The notes under the pieces: model-generated
What the model saw: the letters and a program-made list of their open reading frames with translations, nothing else
Databases searched by the model: none
Told to the model about the DNA's origin: nothing
Source of the DNA: Brevibacillus brevis
Lineage (GTDB): Bacteria > Bacillota > Bacilli > Brevibacillales > Brevibacillaceae
Assembly (NCBI RefSeq): GCF_031583145.1
Contig: NZ_CP134050.1
Span: 5,321,501-5,385,500 of the forward strand
Length of the DNA: 64,000 nt
Direction: 5' to 3'
Program-made: the position numbers and the translations under genes
In this document: piece by piece, positions 49,953 through 59,173 of the stretch
Layout of the letters: every line of letters begins with the position of its first letter
Position numbering within the stretch: position 1 is the stretch's first letter

Positions 49953-52784
49953 TCACTTCGTTCTCCGTTTTTTCGCTGCCAAAAGGCGGTTCAACGTCTC
50001 GTCCGCAGGAGCATCCTCTTTGGCTCCCCGTTCTTGCTGCCTGGCAACCTTTGGAGCTGCAGGGGTGGTATGCGCAGGGCTTCCCGATGCCTGTTCGGTA
50101 GGCCGCATGACTCCTGCAGCCGACTTGGGATTCTGCTGCGCGCCCGCTGCCCTTCTCTCTCCCAGACGCGTCAACACAGCTTGGCCGCGTGCATCAGACT
50201 GGGCCAGAGGCCGTTTGCGCCACAAAGCCGTCAGCTTTGCCCACCAATGATCAGGCAGCTGCAGCCTGCGAGACGCCACATCGAGCGGCCAGAGGAGCGC
50301 CGCCAGCATCAGCAGCCACTCGCCGATCGGCTGTGTCTCCCACTTGCCAGCCATGCTGCCCGCGAATGCTTCCCCCGGCTGCTCGATCAGGGAACCTCCT
50401 CCGGCAATCAGCCAATTGCGCAGCTCCTGTTCGCCGTCCCGCGGCAATCCGAATTCCGGCGAATACGCTACTGTCAATCCGGCCGTTTGATTGGCTACGA
50501 TCTGTCCGCCTGCCTTTTCCACGATTTGAATCAAGTAGGAACCCGGATCGGCTGCCGCGAAATCGCCTGCCAGCACGCCGGGAGCAGTCGGCTTCAACCG
50601 GATGGCCTCGCGCTGCATCTGCTGGCTGATCACGACCGCTTCCAGCTCCTGCGGCATAGGGGCGTTGTCCGGAAGCGTCACTGTGACCCGTCCCGTACCG
50701 TGAGCCAACTGCGTCTCCGTCTTCCAGTTCCCCTGGCTTACTTGGGGCAGCGTCCAGGCTACCAGCTCGTTCCAGAACCGGCTGCTTCCTCCCCAGCTCA
50801 CCCAATCTGGCGCCCACTTGCCTTCCAGATCGCTCGTCCACGCAACCGTCCGCCCCAGGCCGTACTGCCAACGGGCGAGCACCGGATCTTCGTCCACGCT
50901 CACAAGAGGGGTCTCGGCTGTCTGTTTCGGCGTGGTCGCGATATAGGCGAGAAGCGGCGGTACTGCCTGCTTCAGCGAAGCCCAGCCGCCGGATCCTGTA
51001 CGGATCGGCTCTTGCGGCTTTTCCACGATGAAGGTGCGGCTGGCCAAAGCCGTTTCCTTGCTGAAAATCTTCGGGATGGATTCGGCGTCGCCTGCAAAGT
51101 AATACCGGCCTTTGCCCATTTCGCTGATCATCTGGAGCAGCTGCGTATCGGCACCATCTCCCACCGCAACGGTCGATACGGTGATGTTTTCCCCCGCCAT
51201 CTGCTGCAGCAGTCCCGCGTAGTCGTCGTCCTGACCAGACTGCCCATCCGTCAGCAGGATGACGTGCTTGCGCTGCGTCTTCATCGTCTTGATACGTTCG
51301 TACGCCAGCTGCAGGGCGGGATAGATGTCCGTGCCGCCGTCCGCGTAAATGCTGCCGATTTGGCGCTGCATTTCATCGAGCTGCGTGACGCTTCTCGGAG
51401 CGACTACTTCCCATGGGGAACCGTCGAAAGCGATGACCCCGATCTGATCCTGCCCGTTCATCATGGTCGTGGCGCGGATTGCTGCTTCCTTGGCCAGCTC
51501 CATCTTGTCCACGCCACGCGCATCTCCGGTCATGCTGCCGGACTTGTCGATCACCAGCTCCAGGCCGAGTGACGGCAGGTTTTCCTTTCCCTTGAGATCC
51601 ATCTGGACGGGCAATGCCTCTTCGATCGGCGTCTGAAACCAACCGCCCATGCCAAAGCTGTCCCCGCCTCCTGTCATGATCAGCCCCATTCCCAGATCGC
51701 GGACGGCCGTACGGATGCGCTCCATGTCTTCATCCCCGATCTGCGTCGCGGGCACGTCTGCCAGCACAAGAGAGGCGTACGGTTTATAGCCGTCCAGCTC
51801 CTTCGGCAGCAGCCGGGCGTCCTTCACTTCCACAGCCATGTTGCCCGCTTTCAGGGCTTGCGTCAGGTTGCTCGCCGCTCCCGGATGCCCTTCGACAACG
51901 AGCACCACGGGCGCGCCCGCTACCCCCGTGTAGGCGGTCGCCTGATTGTTTGCCCGCACCGTATCGCGCTCCGGCTCGATCTCGACTCGGAAACGGTGAA
52001 AGCCTTGCTGTATGGCCTTTTGGGAAAAGACGAAACGGTTTTTCCCCTTTTCGATCGCGACCTTTTGGCTGCCCGCTTCCCGGTTGCCCTCGTACAGCCG
52101 AAGCGTCGCCCCGGTCGATTGCGTGCTTTCCACGTCCACGCTGATGGCGAATTCTTCTCCGGCGTACAGACGCTCCGGCACCTGCACCGCAGCCAGCAGT
52201 ACCTCGTCTCCCTGCGGCTGCTGCATGGAAACAGCCTCCACAGCGATACCCCGATCCACGGCGAGTCTGGTCTCCCGCTCCGCATCTCCGCCGGTCGCCA
52301 CGCCATCCGTCAGCACGACGACTTTTCCCCGTGCCTGGCTCGGGATCATCGCGGCGGCCAGGCGTATTCCTTCCGCCAAATTGGTCGCATTGCGATTCAC
52401 CTCTACTCCGAGCGGCTGCACCTCATCGCGCGTGGTCAAGGGCTGGTCTACCGCCGCTTTTTCCCCGACCGCGACGACGGCGTACTGATCCTGCGGCTGT
52501 TTGCGGCTGACCGCCTCCCGCAAAAACGCGGCGAGCCGCGGATCGTCCTTCATGGAGGCCGATCGGTCGACGACAAACACGACAGTTTTGCCCTGCACGG
52601 GTGTAAGCAGCTGGGTGCCCGCCAGCGTCAGGATCAGCAGCAGAAATACAAGCGTTCGCAGGGCCAGGATGACCGCTTTTCTGCTCGCAGGCATATGCCT
52701 CTCGCCGCGCCACCAGCGAATCAGCACGTAGCAGGCCGGGAGGAGGAGCAAGAGCAACCATGGCGACGAAAAATCAATACCCAC
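49953..52784 (-). CDS. Large membrane protein with two VWA domains and a glutamine-amidotransferase-like segment
   Basis: A 943-residue protein, last in the MoxR/ABC operon. GTG 52784 is the start (GGAGGG 9 nt upstream) and overlaps the previous gene by 11 nt. Two N-terminal membrane helices (WLLLLLLPACYVLI and AVILALRTLVFLLLILTLAG) are followed by a VWA domain with the metal site DRSASMKDD near residue 75, a beta-rich segment, a class I amidotransferase-like fold (MGLIMTGGGDSFGMGGW near 390) and a second VWA domain with DKSGSMTGD near 425. A further helix (LLMLAALLWPLDVA) and a Lys/Arg-rich tail end it. Both MIDAS sites (DxSxS) look intact. Such proteins typically act on the cell surface with a MoxR ATPase; the substrate is unknown. 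Confidence 0.85.
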   Translation of the reverse strand: MGIDFSSPWLLLLLLPACYVLIRWWRGERHMPASRKAVILALRTLVFLLLILTLAGTQLLTPVQGKTVVFVVDRSASMKDDPRLAAFLREAVSRKQPQDQYAVVAVGEKAAVDQPLTTRDEVQPLGVEVNRNATNLAEGIRLAAAMIPSQARGKVVVLTDGVATGGDAERETRLAVDRGIAVEAVSMQQPQGDEVLLAAVQVPERLYAGEEFAISVDVESTQSTGATLRLYEGNREAGSQKVAIEKGKNRFVFSQKAIQQGFHRFRVEIEPERDTVRANNQATAYTGVAGAPVVLVVEGHPGAASNLTQALKAGNMAVEVKDARLLPKELDGYKPYASLVLADVPATQIGDEDMERIRTAVRDLGMGLIMTGGGDSFGMGGWFQTPIEEALPVQMDLKGKENLPSLGLELVIDKSGSMTGDARGVDKMELAKEAAIRATTMMNGQDQIGVIAFDGSPWEVVAPRSVTQLDEMQRQIGSIYADGGTDIYPALQLAYERIKTMKTQRKHVILLTDGQSGQDDDYAGLLQQMAGENITVSTVAVGDGADTQLLQMISEMGKGRYYFAGDAESIPKIFSKETALASRTFIVEKPQEPIRTGSGGWASLKQAVPPLLAYIATTPKQTAETPLVSVDEDPVLARWQYGLGRTVAWTSDLEGKWAPDWVSWGGSSRFWNELVAWTLPQVSQGNWKTETQLAHGTGRVTVTLPDNAPMPQELEAVVISQQMQREAIRLKPTAPGVLAGDFAAADPGSYLIQIVEKAGGQIVANQTAGLTVAYSPEFGLPRDGEQELRNWLIAGGGSLIEQPGEAFAGSMAGKWETQPIGEWLLMLAALLWPLDVASRRLQLPDHWWAKLTALWRKRPLAQSDARGQAVLTRLGERRAAGAQQNPKSAAGVMRPTEQASGSPAHTTPAAPKVARQQERGAKEDAPADETLNRLLAAKKRRTK

Positions 52785-54633
52785 GCTGATACACCCTCCA
52801 TTCCACAAACACGGCCAGCAATGCCAGCGCCGCAAGCCATGGCATCAGCTCCCGGCTCCCCGCCGCTGCGGCCGACTGGCCTTCGCTCTCATCCGTCGGC
52901 TGCATTTCGCCGGTCGCCACCCGGATCGTTTTAGGTGTGATATCGGATTGGGACTCGTTCATCTGTACCGGAAAATACCGGCTGTGCCATTTCGCATCGA
53001 TCTCTTCGTCGATCCGGTACAATCCTGTTCGATCCGGCGCCTGCAGCGTCCAGCTCGTCCCTGCCGCCTGAATCGGCTTGTGCCCGCCGGAAGGATCGAC
53101 CAACACCCGCTTCGTTGCGCCCGGAGTCAAAGGTACGGTCAGCAATTCCCCCGGTGCGGCAGGGCCGATCGACGCTGTACGGGAAGGGGTGAGCCAGTTG
53201 ACGGCATTTTGCATGAATATCGGAAAAGCCGGGCGCAGCGGCAGGTCGGAGTCGTGCAGGTCAAAACCGATGATCACGACACGCTTTCCTTCGAGGGTGC
53301 CTGCACGCACAAGCTCGGCTCCACCCGCCATCACCAGCGGCTTCATGCCCGGCATCTCGCCGAGCACGGCGGTCTTGGCGACGTGTACGTCACGCCAGTC
53401 CACGTAGCGGAGCAGCGGTTCGTCCGTGCTCCCCGACTTGGGCTGTTCGTCCAGCTCGACCTCACCCTTGTACGGAAGCCAATCCGCGCCTCTTTCCGGT
53501 GCTATGAGCAGGATATTGCCCTCCGGCAGACGGTCGGGCACGACTCCGTCAAACACCCAGACATCCCTCGCAGCGCCATTCTTCACTGGCATTTCCTGCA
53601 TGGTCTCCACATCCAGACTGCCGACCGTCTGCAGAGCTTGATGGAGAAAGCGATTGCCGCCTGGCGAGACGAGCGCGACTTTGCCGACTCCCGTCGAAGA
53701 AGGCACGCTCCACGCCTCGTTGTCCGTCGCAAGCCCATCCTGCTGCGGCTCGATGACCGCCCGATAGACGGGGGAGCCAGGCAGATCGTCCCACGTGATC
53801 GTTCGGGAGGCGCCCGCTTCTACCGAGAAGGTATCCGTATCGAGCAGCTTGCCCTCTCCGTCATAAACGGTCACCTTTCCTTTCGCCGTTTGGCTGCCGT
53901 GGTTGTCGATCCGCACGAGCCCATTTGTCCCCTTCGCTCCTTGTTGCGTCACGAAGGCGCCAATTGCCGTATTTTCTCGCGTTTGTCCCATCTGCATGAA
54001 GCGGAAGCGTCCGGGATAGGCAGCCGCGGAAAGCTCGCCCGTCCCCCCTTGCGCACCGTCCCCCAGCCAAACGATGCTGCTGCCGGGCTCGTTTGCCGCG
54101 ATTGCACCCGCAAGCGACAAGGCGGCCCCGGTATCGACGCTGCCGCTCGCCGGGGGCAGCTGCCGAATGGCTTCTCCCAGCTGCTGACGATCGGAGCTTT
54201 TGGATACCAGTACGTTTGGCTCTCTTCCTGCGACCATCAGCGTAACGGTTTGCCCTGCGCCCAGCCTTTCCATCAGGCTCGACGCTTCGGCCACGGCCTT
54301 CTCCAGCCTGGTCTGCCCGCCTTCGCTCGTCTGCATGCTCGCCGAATTTTGAATGACCAGCACAGTGTGATCCGTCGTCATGCCATCAGTGGAAATAGCC
54401 GGCCCGAGCAGCGCCAGCACCAGCAAAAGGGCAGCCAGAAGCTGCAGAAGCAGAAGCAGATTGCGTCGCAGCTTTTCCCAAGGCCGCACCGCTTCCCAGT
54501 TTTGCAGCGTCCGCTGCCAGAGCAGCGTGCTCGGCACGACGCGATCTTCGACTTTCCGCTTGAGCAGGTAGAGAACGATGATCGCGGGGATGATCAGCGC
54601 GATCCATATGTTTCCTACTGTCATCCACTGCAT
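52774..54633 (-). CDS. BatA/VWA-type membrane protein with degenerate metal-ion site
   Basis: A 619-residue protein starting at ATG 54633 behind GGGAGGAACCACC. Two N-terminal helices (IWIALIIPAIIVLYLL and LLLLLQLLAALLLVLALLG) match the BatA membrane module. A VWA-like fold follows, but its metal-site loop reads VIQNSASMQ where active domains have DxSxS, so the first Asp is Gln. Beta-sandwich and amidotransferase-like segments (GRFRFM..., ILLIAPERGADW, VVIIGFDLHDSDLP) fill the middle, and a C-terminal helix (LMPWLAALALLAVFVEWRVY) closes it. It is adjacent to and overlaps the double-VWA protein gene and probably forms a complex with it. Confidence 0.82.
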   Translation of the reverse strand: MQWMTVGNIWIALIIPAIIVLYLLKRKVEDRVVPSTLLWQRTLQNWEAVRPWEKLRRNLLLLLQLLAALLLVLALLGPAISTDGMTTDHTVLVIQNSASMQTSEGGQTRLEKAVAEASSLMERLGAGQTVTLMVAGREPNVLVSKSSDRQQLGEAIRQLPPASGSVDTGAALSLAGAIAANEPGSSIVWLGDGAQGGTGELSAAAYPGRFRFMQMGQTRENTAIGAFVTQQGAKGTNGLVRIDNHGSQTAKGKVTVYDGEGKLLDTDTFSVEAGASRTITWDDLPGSPVYRAVIEPQQDGLATDNEAWSVPSSTGVGKVALVSPGGNRFLHQALQTVGSLDVETMQEMPVKNGAARDVWVFDGVVPDRLPEGNILLIAPERGADWLPYKGEVELDEQPKSGSTDEPLLRYVDWRDVHVAKTAVLGEMPGMKPLVMAGGAELVRAGTLEGKRVVIIGFDLHDSDLPLRPAFPIFMQNAVNWLTPSRTASIGPAAPGELLTVPLTPGATKRVLVDPSGGHKPIQAAGTSWTLQAPDRTGLYRIDEEIDAKWHSRYFPVQMNESQSDITPKTIRVATGEMQPTDESEGQSAAAAGSRELMPWLAALALLAVFVEWRVYQRGY

Positions 54634-54650
54634 GGTGGTTCCTCCCCTCT

Positions 54651-55532
54651 CTAGCGAATGATGCCGGCTCTGCGAAATACTTGAAAGACGATCGATTCCA
54701 CGGCCTGCTCCGCCTCGACGGACAGTACCGGCATGCCCCGTCCAAAGGCAAAGGCGGACAGCTCCTGCCGGTACTGCTGCAGACTCTTGCGGTACTGCTC
54801 CAATAGCGTTCCGGTCAAAGACACTTCTTTCGCCTGGCCGGTCTCCGCGTCGATCAGACGCAGCTCTCCCCGATAGGCAGGGTCCTGCTCTTCGCCGGAG
54901 AGCACCTGCACCAGGATGACGTCCTGCTTGGCGGCCTGCAAATAAGCGAGGCCGCTCTCATAGCCGGACTCGAACAAAAAGTCGGACAGCACGATGGAAA
55001 TGCCCCCCTTGCCGCTGACAGCGCCTGGTGACCGCAACGCCTCGTTCAAATCGCCGGTCCCTCCCGGCTCCAGCTTGGCCAAAAAGTCGAGCAGGCGCGG
55101 AGCCTGGCTTTTCCCTTGCAACCCTCGCACGGCTGCCACCATTTGCCGATCGAAGGCGTAGATCGATACGTGATCCAGATGGCAGAGGGAAAGATAGCCC
55201 AGCGCAGCCGCCAACTGGACGCTGCGCTCCCATTTGCCGGTCTGGCCGTGGCTCATCGAACGGCTGCAGTCGATGTACACATTAACGGTCAGCTGCGTCT
55301 CGTCCAGGTACTTTTTCAAAAACAGCTTGCCCGAGCGTGCGTACGCATTCCAGTCCAGCTGGCGCAAATCGTCTCCGGGCACGTAGGCGCGATACTCCGC
55401 AAACTCCATGGAGCTTCCGAGCTGCTTGGCGCGCCTAAGTCCCGCCTGATTTCCGCTCGCTGTCCGCTTGCTTGCCATCTGCAGCCGCTCCAGCTTGGCC
55501 AGCCAGGCAGGATCCAACAGATGCCCGCTCAT
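54651..55532 (-). CDS. DUF58 domain-containing protein
   Basis: A 293-residue cytosolic protein of the DUF58/VWA-like group that regularly accompanies MoxR ATPases. The DUF58 core is VPGDDLRQLDWNAYARSGKLFLKKY at residues 50-75. A MIDAS-like DCSRSMS motif follows, and the fold continues to RELSAFAFGRGMPVLSVE. ATG 55532 overlaps the moxR stop (ATGA), so the two are coupled. Its role is inferred from the family: an adaptor between the AAA+ ATPase and its VWA substrates. Confidence 0.87.
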   Translation of the reverse strand: MSGHLLDPAWLAKLERLQMASKRTASGNQAGLRRAKQLGSSMEFAEYRAYVPGDDLRQLDWNAYARSGKLFLKKYLDETQLTVNVYIDCSRSMSHGQTGKWERSVQLAAALGYLSLCHLDHVSIYAFDRQMVAAVRGLQGKSQAPRLLDFLAKLEPGGTGDLNEALRSPGAVSGKGGISIVLSDFLFESGYESGLAYLQAAKQDVILVQVLSGEEQDPAYRGELRLIDAETGQAKEVSLTGTLLEQYRKSLQQYRQELSAFAFGRGMPVLSVEAEQAVESIVFQVFRRAGIIR

Positions 55533-56512
55533 GCTCGGTGACTCTCCATTTTATCCAGAATGTCGCGGACGATTTGGTCGGTGCGGATGCCGTTCGCTTC
55601 TCCCTCGAAATTGAGCAGGATCCGATGGCGCAGGGCGGGCATCGCTACTGCCGCGACGTCCTCGAAGGCCAGGTTGAACCGGCCGGCCAGCAGGGCGCGC
55701 ACCTTCGCCAAAGCGACCATCGCCTGCACACCGCGTGGACCGGCTCCGTTTCGCACATACTGCTTCACCGATTCCACGGAGTCCTCATGCGGATGGGTCG
55801 CCAGCAGCAGCCCCACGGCATAGTCCAGCACGGGCTCCGCCACCAGCACTTCGCGGGCGGCCTGCTGAATGTCGGCGATCTGCTCGGCTGACGCTGCCTT
55901 GCCCACATCCGCGGCTTGGCCCGACGTAGTCTGACGCACGATGAGTTTCAATTCTTCTGCCGTCGGATACGGGACGTCGATCTTCAACAAGAACCGGTCC
56001 ATCTGGGCCTCCGGCAACGGATAGGTGCCTTCCTGCTCCAGCGGGTTTTGCGTCGCCAGCACGAAGAACGGCTCTGGCAGCTTGCGGGTCGCGCCTCCTG
56101 CCGATACTGTCCGCTCCTGCATCGCCTCCAGCAAGGCGCTTTGCGTCTTCGGCGTCGCCCGGTTGATCTCGTCTGCCAGGACCACGTGGGCGAAGATCGG
56201 GCCGGGCTGAAACGAAAAAGCTTGCTGTCCCTTCTCGTCCACGCGCAAAATATTCGTACCTGTGATGTCGGTCGGCATCAAATCCGGCGTAAACTGGATG
56301 CGCTGGAACGACAGCTCAAACGCCTGCGACAGCGTACGCACCAGCAGTGTCTTCCCCAGGCCGGGCACCCCTTCCAGCAGTGCGTGCCCCCCTGCAAACA
56401 CCGCCCAGAGCAGCTGCTCCACCACGTCTTTTTGTCCTACCAGCACTTTCCCGATTTCTTGCCTGACGAGTTCTACCCGTTGCAGGCAGTCCTCCAGCGT
56501 TTGTTGCGCCAT
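55529..56512 (-). CDS. MoxR family AAA+ ATPase
   Basis: A 327-residue ATPase. Walker A is GVPGLGKTLLVRT (near residue 45), Walker B is VVLADEINRATPKTQ, sensor 1 is FVLATQNPLEQEGTYPLPEAQMDRF and the arginine finger region and sensor 2 follow (GAGPRGVQAMVALAKVRAL). MoxR proteins act as chaperones for metal-enzyme or membrane complexes with VWA partners. ATG 56512 has a GGAGGGCC-type site, 33 nt after the coiled-coil gene. It is central to the eight-gene operon. Confidence 0.92.
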   Translation of the reverse strand: MAQQTLEDCLQRVELVRQEIGKVLVGQKDVVEQLLWAVFAGGHALLEGVPGLGKTLLVRTLSQAFELSFQRIQFTPDLMPTDITGTNILRVDEKGQQAFSFQPGPIFAHVVLADEINRATPKTQSALLEAMQERTVSAGGATRKLPEPFFVLATQNPLEQEGTYPLPEAQMDRFLLKIDVPYPTAEELKLIVRQTTSGQAADVGKAASAEQIADIQQAAREVLVAEPVLDYAVGLLLATHPHEDSVESVKQYVRNGAGPRGVQAMVALAKVRALLAGRFNLAFEDVAAVAMPALRHRILLNFEGEANGIRTDQIVRDILDKMESHRA

Positions 56513-56545
56513 CGCCTGGCCCTCCTTTTCTGTGAGCGGTTGTCC

Positions 56546-58279
56546 TCACGGCTCGATATTGCTGAAATACTGTTTGACGACTTCCTGGTAGTCGCCGGGT
56601 ATGTTCCCTTTTTCCATGCTTTCGCGGGCGAACTGCTCGTACTGGCCGTACACTTCCTCGTAAGGCAGCGCGCCGCCTGCGGATACCTGCGTGCTTTGGC
56701 TCTGGCGCGATTGGGAAGGACCGGCTCCGAGCGGGCCGCCTGCCGTATCGGTTGGACCGCTATTGCCGCCGATTCGGGCGGACGGCACGGTGACGAGCTC
56801 ATGCGATCCCGTTCCCAGGTCGGCGCCGCCGCCCCTTCCACTGCCTGCTCCTCTCCCCGACCCGGAGCCGCTTCCGGAACCCGAGCCATTGCCGTTGCCC
56901 TGGCTCGAGCCACTGCCTTGTCCCGAGCCGTTTCCTTGGCCCGCCCCTCCATTACCCGGCTGTCCGGCGGCACCCTGACCCGCATTCGCGGCGCTGTCGC
57001 CCGCTGACGTCCCTGCTGGTACTCCCGATGCCGGCACTGCTTGACCCGGGCTCGCTGTCCCGGCTGGAGCGCCAGCACCTCCTGCACCTCCTGCACCTCC
57101 TGCACCTGCGCCTCCCGAGCTGGCGAGCATCATTTGGGCCTGCTGCAAGGAGGTGGCGGCATTGGAGAGAGCCAGCGTAGCTGGTCCCGCTTGTTGCGTA
57201 CCTCCCATCGCCGACATCAGTCCACTTTCCATCGCAGCCATCGCCTGCGGTACTTGTCCCTGCGACAACTGCTGCGCCGCCTGGGCCAATTGGGTCGCGA
57301 TCGGCTCCAGCGATTTGGCCGCAGCAGCCTCCTTGCCCAACTGTTCGGCCGATTTTGCCAGTTCTTTCGCGAGCGCGTCGCGTTGGCTCGGGGACATCTT
57401 TTCCATCTGCTCCGCCGCTTGCTTCAGCGCTTTTTCCAGCTCCTGCATGTTCCCGGACTTCATGGCATCCGCAAGCGCCCTCGTCCCTTCCTGGCTGCCC
57501 AGATTGTTTTGCAATTGCTGGAGAGCCGCTTGCCGCTTTCGCTCGATTTCCTTCCATTTGTCCAGCTGCTTCTGTGCCGCCCGAAGCGCATTTTGGCGCT
57601 CAGCGGGATCTTTGGCGGCAGCCAGCTCTTTTTTGGTTTGCTCGAGCAGTTGCGCCAGCTGCTGTTTTTCGGTCTTGCTCATCTCTTTGTTGTTCTGAAG
57701 CTCTTCCTTCGCTTCGTCCAGCTTTTCCTCCGCTTGGGCAAGAGACTTCTTCTCCTGTGCCATTTGCGCCAGACGAAGATCCTGCGGGTTGGGCAGGCAA
57801 AACAGCAAGACGCCCGCCGCGAGCAAGGCTCCGCCCGCGTACAGCCGCTTTTGCAGCCCGCCCCACACCCGCACGCTTTCCACCGTTTGCGGCAGGGTGC
57901 GCCGCAAGTGCTGCAGCGCGTCTTCCCGCTGCATAGCCGCGATCCTTGAAGAGTTTTCCCTGTTTTCCCACGCGGTGACTACCCGCTGTGCGAGGCCGTT
58001 TGCGTCGGCGGTCCGGGCGGAGTCCAGCACGGACGGCTTTTTCCTGTACCCGGTCGCCCAGCCGCAGAGAAGAGCGACGCTGGGCAGCGCTATCACCAGC
58101 CATGAATAATACGGAATCGGCCAAAGGCGAGCAACGAGGAGAAGCGCCACGCTTCCCCCCAGCCCGCACAAGCCGTATGCGGTCAACTGCCTTGCCCACG
58201 TGCGCCTCTCCAGCTTTTTGCGAATCGGCCTGAGCAACGCTTGCAGTTCATCCTGCGCCCTTGCTTTCGGAGCGAACAT
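56546..58279 (-). CDS. Membrane-anchored coiled-coil protein with Gly/Ser-rich tail, unknown
   Basis: A 577-residue protein. Residues 25-80 carry two helices (LTAYGLCGLGGSVALLLVARLW, WLVIALPSVALLCGWATG) and a third lies near 155. A long Lys/Glu/Gln-rich coiled coil (residues 175-325) follows, then an Ala-rich region and about 130 residues of Gly/Ala/Ser/Asn low-complexity sequence. It ends with ALPYEEVYGQYEQFARESMEKGNIPGDYQEVVKQYFSNIEP. This last segment resembles the C-terminal part of DUF4175-like proteins. ATG 58279 lies 3 nt after the ABC permease stop. The Gly-rich part is encoded by short tandem repeats (57075-57107) and could vary in length. Confidence 0.72.
   Translation of the reverse strand: MFAPKARAQDELQALLRPIRKKLERRTWARQLTAYGLCGLGGSVALLLVARLWPIPYYSWLVIALPSVALLCGWATGYRKKPSVLDSARTADANGLAQRVVTAWENRENSSRIAAMQREDALQHLRRTLPQTVESVRVWGGLQKRLYAGGALLAAGVLLFCLPNPQDLRLAQMAQEKKSLAQAEEKLDEAKEELQNNKEMSKTEKQQLAQLLEQTKKELAAAKDPAERQNALRAAQKQLDKWKEIERKRQAALQQLQNNLGSQEGTRALADAMKSGNMQELEKALKQAAEQMEKMSPSQRDALAKELAKSAEQLGKEAAAAKSLEPIATQLAQAAQQLSQGQVPQAMAAMESGLMSAMGGTQQAGPATLALSNAATSLQQAQMMLASSGGAGAGGAGGAGGAGAPAGTASPGQAVPASGVPAGTSAGDSAANAGQGAAGQPGNGGAGQGNGSGQGSGSSQGNGNGSGSGSGSGSGRGAGSGRGGGADLGTGSHELVTVPSARIGGNSGPTDTAGGPLGAGPSQSRQSQSTQVSAGGALPYEEVYGQYEQFARESMEKGNIPGDYQEVVKQYFSNIEP
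57075..57107 (-). repeat. 9-bp tandem repeat inside the coiled-coil gene
   Basis: GCACCTCCT is repeated about 3.7 times in a row. On the coding strand it encodes Gly-Ala-Gly-Gly units in the low-complexity tail. The period is a multiple of three, so unit gain or loss would keep the frame. Confidence 0.85.
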
Positions 58280-58282
58280 GGC

Positions 58283-59173
58283 TTAGTTCTCCTCGGGAGC
58301 GGCTTTTCGCAAGCGCGGCCGCACAGGCTGAATCAGGTAAATCGACAGGAGCAGGCAAACGACTGTCACTACCGCAAAGAAGAGGCAGTAATACCAAAAC
58401 GGATCCACTGCCAACAGGCTCGATGCCGGGTGCGTCTTGCTCATATCCCGCACCGGACCTTCGCCGAAGATGTTCATCAAGGCGAACAGCGGATTGATGC
58501 TGTGCAAAAGGTCCGGCCAGACCGGCATGGGTCCAGACGGGTAATTGTTCATCCGCCGCTGGTAGCGGATCAACTCGCGTATGATTTCGGCCAGCACGCT
58601 GGAACCGATCGAATAGCCGAAGACGATCGCATAGCTGACGACCGTCGCGATCCCCGTCCGTTTGATGAGGGTGGACAGCAGGACGCCGATGCTGCCGATG
58701 CCGAACATGGTGATGACGTAAAAGCCGAATACCCGCAGCAGCTGCGATGGAGAGATTCCGCCGTACAAAAAGACAATCGCGTACAGCGGGATGGTGGCGA
58801 ATACGAGAAACGTCATAAAGCTGAGGGACGCCAGCCATTTGCCCACGATGAGGCGGGTCGCACTGACGTTGGTGGTGAGCAGGACGCTTAGCGTCTGCCG
58901 CTCCCGCTCGCCGGAAATGACTCCTGCCGTGAGACCGGGGACGACAAAGCAGATCATCCCCAGCTGCAGGATGGACAGCATCATGAACAGTTCGCGCGTC
59001 TGATTGGGATTGTAGTAGCTGCCGCCGTTTGTCTCCAAAAAGATGTAGAGCAGCGTGATCCCGCCCAGCACGAGCAGGTAGAGCAGGATGATCCAAGGCG
59101 AACGCTGCGTCCGCATCCGCATCTTCCATTCGTTGAACAACACCGGATTGCGCCATGCTCTCCATGCGTTCAT
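58283..59173 (-). CDS. ABC-2 type transporter permease
   Basis: A 296-residue membrane protein with six helices (IILLYLLVLGGITLLYIFL, LQLGMICFVVPGLTAGVISGERERQTLSVLL as the coupling region, LSFMTFLVFATIPLYAIVFL, and three more). ISGERERQTLSVLLTT is a typical ABC-2 intracellular-loop motif. ATG 59173 overlaps the ATPase stop by 4 nt. With the ATPase it forms an exporter; the cargo is unknown. Confidence 0.9.
   Translation of the reverse strand: MNAWRAWRNPVLFNEWKMRMRTQRSPWIILLYLLVLGGITLLYIFLETNGGSYYNPNQTRELFMMLSILQLGMICFVVPGLTAGVISGERERQTLSVLLTTNVSATRLIVGKWLASLSFMTFLVFATIPLYAIVFLYGGISPSQLLRVFGFYVITMFGIGSIGVLLSTLIKRTGIATVVSYAIVFGYSIGSSVLAEIIRELIRYQRRMNNYPSGPMPVWPDLLHSINPLFALMNIFGEGPVRDMSKTHPASSLLAVDPFWYYCLFFAVVTVVCLLLSIYLIQPVRPRLRKAAPEEN

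Noticed and set aside
57075..57107. CRISPR-like repeat
   Set aside because: The unit is only 9 bp, without spacers, and lies inside a coding region as a Gly-codon repeat.
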